A stretch of 64,000 nt of DNA from Imbricaverruca yamaguchii (taxonomy: Eukaryota; Arthropoda; Thecostraca; Neoverrucidae): positions 1,500,501-1,564,500 of the forward strand of contig JAOTOL010001634.1 of assembly GCA_034440575.1 (NCBI GenBank), given 5' to 3'. This document shows positions 56,910 to 64,000 of the stretch, one piece after another. Both the position numbers and the translations under genes were made by a program. The notes below the pieces were generated by a model. The model was not told the origin of the DNA. It did no database searches and saw nothing but the letters and a program-made list of their open reading frames with translations. Within the stretch, counting starts at the first letter, position 1. Every line of letters starts with the position of its first letter.

Positions 56910-58613
56910 ATGGACAACTACGTGTTGAGGATGCAAGCGCTGTACACACCGACCTACGCCAAGCAGCGCGCCCCGCCGCTGGTCACGTTTAACCCGGTGT
57001 TCAGCCCGCCGCCCGAGGGCATGCCGCGGCCGGACGGCCTGTACCCAGAGCGGCCGGGCTGCGGCGCAATGGGGCCGGACAGTGACGTGTCGACGGTGAC
57101 ATTCGAGCGCGAAGTGCTGGAGCGCAGCGGCTCGTTCGACGTGCTCTCCGGCGACGAGACCGACCTGGAGGAGGCCGTGCGCCGGCTGAATCGCTACCAC
57201 AGCGAGCGTGATATCGGCGGCCGCATGCTCGCCTGGGTGGAGCGAGAGTCGACAGTCGGCGCGCGGCGCGCCAGCACCGACCGCGACCGGTGCGGCTACG
57301 CTGGACAGTTCTCGTGCCGGGACACATGGACGGCGGCCGAGAGCGTGCGCCACGCGGTGGCGCGGCGTCAGGCGGCGCACCACACGCGCCACGACTCGGA
57401 CACGTCCGCGTACGACGTGCCGCCGTGCGTGCTGCGCCCCACCAAGCCGGTGTCGACCGTGTTCGGCCGCCGGCCGGCCGGCGGCTCGGCCGTCGCTCGG
57501 CAGCAGCGGCAGGAGAACATCTACGAGACGCCGCGCACCACGTGGCCGCCGACCCCGCCGACCCCGCCGACCCCGCCGCCGGCGTCGCCCGGCCCGGTGT
57601 ACGCCCGCCTGGAGCCGCGGCGGGACGGGGTAGCCCGGGCGCCGGCTCCGACTGGGCGCACGCCTCCGGAGCGCCGCCGCGGCTGTCCGGCGGCCGCCGC
57701 GCCGCAGCCCGAGTACGTGGCCATCCTGGCGCACTCGGAGACGTCCACCGACACGCCACAGCCCACCATTTGCCAGGAGAGCGAGACCAGCTCCGGTGAG
57801 GAGGAGGACACCACGGACGCCACGCCTGGCCGTGAGGCGCCGCGCGACGAGTCCGAACTGTGGGCCGGAAACGACGTGCGCCGCATGCCGGCGCGCAGTC
57901 CCGGCGGCGATCCTCGCACATCGAGACCGTCCAGGTCCAGAGGTCGCCAGGAGCCGGCCCAGCATCGCCAGGAGTTGGCCCAGCATCGGCGGGAGTCGGT
58001 CCAGTCTCGCCCGGAGTTGGCCCAGGCTCGCCAGCAGCTGGCCCAGCATCGGCGGGAGTCGGTCCAGCCCGGGCACGAGCTCCGGATCGGGTCAACGTCA
58101 CCGTCCCAAGAGCGCGACTCGCGCAGCCGGCGTCGTGCGCTGCAGGGCGCTCGCTGGCGACTGCTGTCGTCGTTACGGCGCGGCACGGGACGGGCGTGCA
58201 GCGCCGACCCGGCTGCCAACGGAGCACGGCATAGACAGGCGAGTTATAATCAGCGCAGACCCCCCTCCCCCCACCGCACTTCCAAATGCATCACGCCATA
58301 TTGTCGTCGGTACATCGCAGTGTCATTGTTGAGAAGCGCTTTGTTTCTGTCTCCTTCAGCCCATCCACCCCCTGCAGCAGATAAATTTATCTTAGTCAGC
58401 TCTCTGCTATGTCCGCTTGTCGTAAACTCTGCTTCGGAGAACTCCGCTCGTCAGAGACCGCCTGCCACACCCAGATCCCCAAGGTTCGTTTGGCCCGCCG
58501 ATGGTGGCACTCGGCTCGCGATGGACGAAGGTGGGCCGTCCTGTCCGCCTTACGTCCTGCACGTCTGGCGTCCCCGTCTCTCAGCCTGCTGTCGCAGCTG
58601 CGTCGTCCGGTGA
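56910..58613 (+). CDS. Probable nested gene: tyrosine-motif docking-type protein
   Basis: A 567-codon ATG frame; residues 1-440 look coding, the rest may be intron or UTR because composition shifts near 58230. It has balanced charge and aromatics, unlike the R/A/G-rich antisense frames. Visible motifs: NPVF at 28-31 (PTB-type), YDVP at 168-171 and YETP at 205-208 (YxxP, Crk-type SH2 docking), VYARL at about 230, EYVAIL at 268-273, a TPP repeat at 215-223, an acidic SSGEEED patch at 294-300, and a QHRQELAQHRRESVQ repeat at 355-396. No signal peptide, membrane segment or folded domain is seen. An in-frame stop lies 30 nt upstream of the ATG. It could be a cytoplasmic adaptor or the last exon of a receptor tail. 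It sits on the same strand inside intron 2 of the ankyrin gene. I do not recognise the family. Confidence 0.5.
   Translation: MDNYVLRMQALYTPTYAKQRAPPLVTFNPVFSPPPEGMPRPDGLYPERPGCGAMGPDSDVSTVTFEREVLERSGSFDVLSGDETDLEEAVRRLNRYHSERDIGGRMLAWVERESTVGARRASTDRDRCGYAGQFSCRDTWTAAESVRHAVARRQAAHHTRHDSDTSAYDVPPCVLRPTKPVSTVFGRRPAGGSAVARQQRQENIYETPRTTWPPTPPTPPTPPPASPGPVYARLEPRRDGVARAPAPTGRTPPERRRGCPAAAAPQPEYVAILAHSETSTDTPQPTICQESETSSGEEEDTTDATPGREAPRDESELWAGNDVRRMPARSPGGDPRTSRPSRSRGRQEPAQHRQELAQHRRESVQSRPELAQARQQLAQHRRESVQPGHELRIGSTSPSQERDSRSRRRALQGARWRLLSSLRRGTGRACSADPAANGARHRQASYNQRRPPSPHRTSKCITPYCRRYIAVSLLRSALFLSPSAHPPPAADKFILVSSLLCPLVVNSASENSARQRPPATPRSPRFVWPADGGTRLAMDEGGPSCPPYVLHVWRPRLSACCRSCVVR
57945..58070 (+). 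repeat. Short in-frame coding minisatellite, 21-24 bp
   Basis: GGCCCAGCATCGSCRGGAGT recurs about six times, encoding QHRQELAQHRRESV variants. All spacings keep the frame of 56910-58613. Confidence 0.85.
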
Positions 58614-59479
58614 AGTGGCCACCTGGCCTCCGAGCGGCAGGTGACCACCTGGGCTGGCCCGTCCACCTGGCGGCCGACGTTAGCCGCACTAGAGGCGGCA
58701 GCGTACGCCGCACCCACCACCCGCCCGATTAGCCGGTACGGTCGACTGGCTGGCCGCAGCCGGCCGCCGCGTCCCGCGGCCGGCAATTCCATCATGTTTG
58801 CCGGCTCGCCGCGCAGGGAGACGTCTGGGTGGCCGGCGGCCACCGGTTATGGTGACCATCAACGCTGCATGCTTTCGGAAACACTGGGCAGCGTGCAGGG
58901 CCTTCGGTGCACCGGGCCAAATGAAATGGTCCCGCCGCTTCACTGCAGTGAACACCGCCGCCGTTACTGGGAAGTATTACCATGCCAATCACTTCAGGAA
59001 GGCCGGAGGCTGCGCTGAGGCCAGCCCAGCTCATCGTTGGCGTTCCAGGAGGAGGGGTGCGGCCGAGAAGCTCGGAGAGCATGCTACACTCCGAGACGCG
59101 CTACCATGTCTAGCCGTGGTCTTTCCAGACAGGGTAGCGCGTTTCACCATGGTTCCCAGAGCAGCAGTCCGCTCCTGTGCACTGGCAATGTGGGGCAGCC
59201 AGGGTCGTCGCAGTCTCTCACAAAGGCCACTTGAGCGCTTCTCGGCGCCGTAAAAACGGCCGCTGTTACCCGCCGGCCGGCCGACGGCACCGCACGGCCG
59301 ACGGCGTATGGATTTAACCTTTGAACACGGGCCAAGGGTCACCGATGCGGCATTGTACGACCGGGCACGCTGTGAGTGTCGGAGGCGTTTTTGCCGCGCC
59401 GCGCTCCGATATGAAGCCATCCGACTGGAACACGATGTGTACGATCCGTGGACCACCCCGCCCGCGCCGTCGCCTGCCC
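58614..59479. other. GC-rich spacer after the nested ORF
   Basis: No second exon could be recognised. No AATAAA occurs close behind the stop at 58613. Confidence 0.45.
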
Positions 59480-60065
59480 CTCCCCTCTGGCCATACGGTG
59501 TAGAGACCACCCCGCCCACGCCGTCGTGTGCCCCTCCCCTTCCCCTGTACGGTCCGGGGACACACACCTGCGCCGTAGTCTGCCCTTCCCCTTCCCCTGC
59601 ACGGTCCGGGGACACACATCTGCGCCGTAGTCTGCCCTTCCCCCTCCCCTTCCCCTGTACGGTCCGGGGACACACCTGCGCCGTAGTCTGCCCTTCCCCT
59701 TCCCATTCCCCTTCCCCTGTACGGTCCGAGGAGCATCCCACCTGCGCCGTAGTCTGCCCTTCCCCTGTACGGTCCGGGGACACACATCTGCGCCGTAGTC
59801 TGCCCTTCCCCTGTACGGTCCGGGGACACACCTGCGCCGTAGTCTGCCCTTCCCCTTCCCATTCCCCTTCCCCTGTACGGTCCGAGGAGCATCCCACCTG
59901 CGCCGTAGTCTGCCCTTCCCCCTCCACTTCTCCTGTACGGTCCGGGGACAAACCACCTGCGCCGTAGTCTGCCCTTCCCCTTCCCCTTCCCCTGTGCGGT
60001 CCGAGGAGCATCCCGTCTGCGCCGAAGCCTGTCGCTGCCCTCTCCGTATGGTCCGGGGTTCACCA
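59480..60065 (+). repeat. Minisatellite with variable TTCCCC stretches, 45-65 bp
   Basis: CTGTACGGTCCGGGGACACA followed by CTGCGCCGTAGTCTGCCC recurs about nine times. Unit length varies with the number of CTTCCC steps. A version with GAGGAGCATCCC alternates. Large ORFs on both strands are artefacts. Confidence 0.94.
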
Positions 60066-61331
60066 GCCCGCACCGTCCCCCTCCGTCTGATGACAGCAGT
60101 GGGGTGACACGGCTCAGCAACTGCCCCTGTGAGCCGGGTGGGGTCTTCTTTGTCGGGTATCGAGCATTGCGCAGTAATTACGGCCGTCGCTCGTCAGCCT
60201 GCGTGGCGGTGCGGAGCATTCGGCTATCGCTGCCTGTCTGCAGGCTTAGCGCGAGTCGTGAACGTGTGCTCTGTGCCTCTCCACGTAGGAATATGTACCT
60301 GTTGTATGTGTCTGTGACGTACCAATCACATGCACTAACGTATTGTCCTGAGTGCTTCCACTCATTTGGCAGGCAAAGGGGCGTCCCGGCAAATTTCACA
60401 GTTGTTTCGAAAGTAGGCATATCGTGTTGCGTGGAAGTAAATGGGTACAACAAAATTGTTTCTGCCATACCAACTTCACATTTTTCTGCATCTGTGCGTG
60501 TCGCATACTCTCAGATGTCAAACTACCATCATCCAGTGGTTCCGACCCCTCTGACATCAGATTCACACCGGCCTCAGACTCCTGCGACCTTCTGGAGTCG
60601 ACCTGTCGATGCGCCTTATGCAAAAATAAACAACCTATCAAATTTCTGACGTCACAACCTTTGGTTTGGCATGTCCTGTTGCAACCTCCCGGGTCCAATT
60701 CATGCAGGTCTGAAGGGCTGTTGCGCAGTTTGCGACGTCAGAATGGCATGTGTCGGTATGTTCCATAGCATGTTGACCATATGGTCGCGAGTCACACGCG
60801 ATCGAGCAGGCCACAGTTACAGAAGTAGAGGTACAGATGTACAGAGGTACAGGTACGTCCATTGGATTTGTCGGTGCTGGTACGTTGTGAGGTGTTCACG
60901 CCGACTGCGAGCCGCTGGCTACGTTTTGTTGAGTGTTGATCGGCCGTAGTAAGAAAGCTGTGTTAACACTAGTGCAGCATGTGGCCGACGGCGGCCGGCA
61001 GCTACCCGAACTGACATTTGGCAGCGAGGGCGGCTAGTCACCATTCACCCGGAGATGTCGGGAATTCATCGCATACACTCGCTTTGTTGTGGGCGCCGCT
61101 TTGTGCCGCGCAGCTGTAGCCGAAGTAGCCTACAACCCAGTCGGCGTACGCTCTATCGGCATGTCCATTTTCCACCCTGACAAGAGCCATGCCATTCACG
61201 GCACGTCATCACTCGGCCTTGTCGAACCTGTTTTCGCCACACAAAGGGGACGTTTGTCGGTTTGACCCAGCTACGCTGTGGCAATCTGGTTAGCGCCAGT
61301 TTTTGAGCTCGTCATACCAGACGGTGAGCTA
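60066..61331. other. Intronic spacer, nothing recognised
   Basis: Unique sequence; short ORFs only. Confidence 0.5.
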
Positions 61332-62275
61332 ACGCCATCTACTCGCCAGTCACACGCCTCTGCTCACCAGAGCCAGACGCCCTCTGCTCACCAGAGCTGA
61401 CGCCCTCTGCTCAGCAGAGCAGCCGCCCTCTGCTCACCAGAGCCAGACACCTTCTGCTCACCAGAGCCAGCCGCCTTCTGCTCACCAGAGCCAGACACCT
61501 TCTGCTCACCAGAGCCAGGCACCTTCTGCTCAGCAGAGCTGACGCCCTCTGCTCACTAGAGTCAGACGCCTTCTGCTCACCAGAGCCAGACACCTTCTGC
61601 CCTCTGCTCATCAGAGCAGACGCGCTCTGCTCGCCAGAGTCAGACACCTTCTGCTCGCCAGAGCCAGACGTCCTCTGCTCAGCAGAGCTGACGCCCTCTG
61701 CTCACCAGAGCCAGACACCTTCTGTTCACCAGAGCCAGACACCTGCTCACCAGAGCTGACGCCCTCTGCCCTCTGCTCATCAGAGCAGACGCCCTCTGCT
61801 CACCAGAGCCAGACGCCTTCTGCTCAGCAGAGCTGACGCCCTCTGCTCAGCAGAGCCAGACGCCCTCTGCTCACCAGAGCTGACGCCCTCTGCCCTCTGC
61901 TCATCAGAGCAGACGCCCTCTGCTCACCAGAGCCAGACACCCTCTGCTCACCAGAGCCAGACACCCTCTGCTCAGCAGAGCCAGACACCCTCTGCTCACC
62001 ATAGCTGATGCCCTCTGCTCACCAGAGCCAGACGCCCTCTGCTCACCAAAGCCAGACACCTTCTGCTCACCAGAGCCAGACGCCCTCTGCTCACCAAAGC
62101 CAGACACCTTCTGCTCACCAGAGCCAGACGCCCTCTGCTCACCAAAGCCAGACACCTTCTGCTCACCAGAGCCAGACACCTTCTGCTCACCAGAGCCTGA
62201 CACCCTCTGCTCACCAGAGCCTGACGCCCTCTGCTCACCGGAGCCAGACACCCTCTGCTCGCCAGAGCCAGACAT
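61332..62275 (+). repeat. 24-bp hairpin-bearing minisatellite (0.95 kb)
   Basis: About 38 units of CTCTGCTCACCAGAGCCAGA plus CGCC. Each unit contains CTCTG-CTCAC-CAGAG, a 5-bp stem with a 5-nt loop. Variants with TCAGCAGAGCTGACGCC dominate the left half, and the regular SAHQSQTP-coding type dominates 62000-62275. Confidence 0.95.
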
Positions 62276-63273
62276 AGTCCGCGTGTGACCGGAGGCAAGC
62301 CCTGCGGCCCTGCACAGTGATCACGCCGGCGTCGTCAGCCGGAAGACTCGGCTCTCACGGCAGTCGGCCGAAGCGGACGACTTTCAGTCGAGACCGCTGC
62401 ATTCCGGCTGATTACAGGCACGGCCCGGCTGAAAAATGCACCGACACATAGCCAGGGCACGGCGTTTCCTTCAGCGGGCTCTCTCCGCCGCCTGCCATGC
62501 CGACCGACAACCTTGTCGGCTGGCCGAGCTGTCGGCACAGCCGCCGGTCACGAACAGGGTGCTGCCAGCCGGCGCCAGCAGCCGGAAGCCGCGGCAAAAG
62601 TCGCCGCTGCCGACCGGTTGGCGGCGGTGCTGCCTCCCCTCCCCTCTTCCCCCTCCGCCGGGGTGGCGGTGAGGTGGCGGCGTCTGTATGGAATGACGGG
62701 TGGTACTGGTGCGGCCGTGCCGCTGTACCGGTGCAGCCATGCTGGTGTACTGATACCGGCGCATAGCAGCGGAGCCAGCAGCCAAGGAAAAGTCATTGGG
62801 CCAATATGGCGTTTTCATATGATATTTTTGCCAATCCGAGGAATGAAATGAAGAAGAAAAACTTATGAAATGCAAGTTCGCTGGGACCCAGGTTCCCTTC
62901 TTCAGATCTACCGTCACAATAAGATAGCTAGAAGCAAGGAGAACTGATATTTGTGAGTCGCCAGCAGTTGAGTGAGGTACTCAACACTAGGTACGGTGGC
63001 CATATTCTTACACCGCCTCAGCGATCTACAAGCTGCGCTATCGTCAATGGTACCACGACAGTTGCGCTGAGCAGGCTATGCCAGCGTCCAGCTTGAACCA
63101 GCGTCATAACTCGCAGCTACCGTGTGTTCGGCTCACGTTTATGTTTCACGCCGTCCTGTGACCGGACTTTCTACTGTACCTCTGCGTGTCATGTCAATTA
63201 GCGATGCACATGTGCTGACCATGCACTGGCACCGCCCAGCCGCCGCGACTGACCCGCTGATTGGCTGTTGCAG
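62276..63273. other. Spacer before exon 3
   Basis: GC-rich to 62780, then AT-richer. No exon recognised. Confidence 0.5.
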
Positions 63274-63372
63274 AGTGGCCACACCCCGCTGCAGAGGGCT
63301 GCCGCGGAGGGCCACGTGGAGGTGGTGCAGCGGCTGGTGCAGCAGGGCAGCAATGTCGACCACCAGGACGAA
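63274..63372 (+). CDS. ANKRD6: Exon 3 of Diversin/Diego-like protein: one ankyrin repeat
   Basis: Exactly 33 codons, SGHTPLQRAAAEGHVEVV to GSNVDHQDE, form a canonical ankyrin repeat: TPLQRA helix 1, EGH turn, VVQRLVQQG helix 2, NVDHQD loop. The acceptor GGCTGTTGCAG is good and phase 0, joining to exon 2 (..CPEK|SGHT..) with normal repeat spacing. The H/Q-RA ending of helix 1 instead of HLA also occurs in the third Diversin repeat as I recall it. The donor right after GAA is GTGGTC, which is weak; the next GT (GTCAGT at 63376) would add one valine. The gene continues beyond the window, since Diversin/Diego proteins have further ankyrin repeats and a C-terminal region. Confidence 0.78.
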
Positions 63373-64000
63373 GTGGTCAGTCACAGCCGCAGTGGCCAAT
63401 ATGCTAATCGGAGAAAGGCGTGTGCTCGCCAGCGGGTTTGTTACTTGCCATTTGTCCTGGACATCACGGCCGCTCAATTTGCGTGACCGCCAGCCGCAAA
63501 CATGGACTCGGGGTTGTGACTCTGACAAATTTGCATTATGCGGGATTTATTGTTAATGCCTAATCAAAACAACATAGAGTCACAGGCTGATCTAGTCCAC
63601 CGGTTGTGGGAGGGGAGGGGGGCGGGGCGGGTAGCCCTCGGCACGGGCCTACCATATCCAGGGCCTCCTCTGACGAATTTTCACAAGGTGGGATTTCTTG
63701 TTCATACCTAATCAATACAATATGGGGTCACAGGCTGGTCTAGCCCACCGGTTGGGAGGGGGGGTAGCTTTCGGCACGGGCCTCCCATATCCCGAGTGGC
63801 ATATCTGTGGTTTGGGTCATGGGAGGGGGCAATCGGATTTGAAGTGTGCCCAGCCTACCACTATTTTTGGTTTAAAGGCACCGAATTTTAACCACTATTT
63901 TTGGAAGATGTCCTTATTTTTTAAATAAAGCAATTAGTTAACGACTTAATGCTGTTATGGAGGGGTTCAATCTATCACCGGCCCCGGCGTGACACCGGCC
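63373..64000 (+). other. Intron 3 of the ankyrin gene (partial)
   Basis: From the weak donor after exon 3 to the window edge. It contains another copy of repeat family B. Confidence 0.55.
63565..63900 (-). mobile_element. Dispersed repeat family B, copy 3 (partial)
   Basis: CTAGCCCACCGGTTGGGAGG, TAGCTTTCGGCACGGGCCTC and GGCAATCGGATTTGAAGTGTG match 48545-48690 in the same orientation. The first part (63565-63665) is a second, partly duplicated copy of the same end. Confidence 0.8.

Larger units (their letters stand above)
36232..63273 (+). other. Intron 2 of the ankyrin gene (27,042 nt)
   Basis: Bounded by GTGAGA at 36232 and GGCTGTTGCAG at 63273. It holds a probable nested gene (56910-58613), a MITE, dispersed repeats and many arrays, listed separately. 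An unrecognised ankyrin exon inside it cannot be excluded, but exons 2 and 3 join without an apparent gap. Confidence 0.6.

Noticed and set aside
56808..58227. Antisense ORFs of 408 and 422 codons opposite the nested gene
   Set aside because: R/A/G-rich composition typical of antisense to GC-rich coding DNA; the + frame has the better protein character.

Overview
The window looks like genomic DNA of an invertebrate animal. The support is split genes with GT-AG introns, exons that each carry exactly one 33-codon ankyrin repeat in phase 0, a tRNA-derived SINE, foldback/MITE-type elements, TA and CA microsatellites, and no bacterial gene packing. The species cannot be fixed from the sequence. 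Coding parts are very GC-rich at third positions; an arthropod is plausible but unproven.

The one gene recognised with reasonable confidence is on the + strand and runs off the right edge. Exon 1 (ATG at 19006, donor after 19572) has a Gly/Pro/Tyr-rich tandem-repeat N-terminus followed by a degenerate first ankyrin repeat. Exon 2 (36133-36231) and exon 3 (63274-63372) are each one ankyrin repeat of 99 nt. Their order, sequence flavour and phase fit the N-terminal ankyrin domain of the Diversin/Diego family (ANKRD6 / dgo), Dishevelled-binding factors of planar cell polarity and Wnt signalling. The introns are about 16.6 kb and 27.0 kb. A second probable coding region (56910-58613, +) lies inside intron 2. 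It encodes a basic, Pro-rich, disordered-looking protein with YDVP and YETP motifs and an NPVF motif, like an SH2/PTB docking protein or a receptor tail.

Most of the rest is tandem repeat. More than twenty unrelated minisatellites occur, with units from 5 to about 78 bp and ages from almost perfect to barely readable. The largest are a CTCGG pentamer array (480-1448), a 33-bp array (5.8-6.9 kb), a 78-bp array (12.2-12.8 kb), a 12-bp array (13.9-15.0 kb), a 21-bp array (16.2-16.8 kb), a 31-bp array (20.7-21.7 kb), a 23-bp array (34.3-35.4 kb) and a 24-bp array (61.3-62.3 kb). Nearly all long ORFs in the window are artefacts of stop-free repeats.

Three points deserve attention. (1) The 3' splice site of exon 2 is the last unit of a 33-bp tandem array, so a ladder of decoy acceptors precedes it, all in one wrong frame. 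(2) Two copies of a dispersed repeat lie in opposite orientation in introns 1 and 2, flanking exon 2, an arrangement known to favour exon skipping or back-splicing. (3) Both protein-coding regions contain in-frame minisatellites. I found no bacterial-type operon, CRISPR array, toxin or recognisable viral gene.
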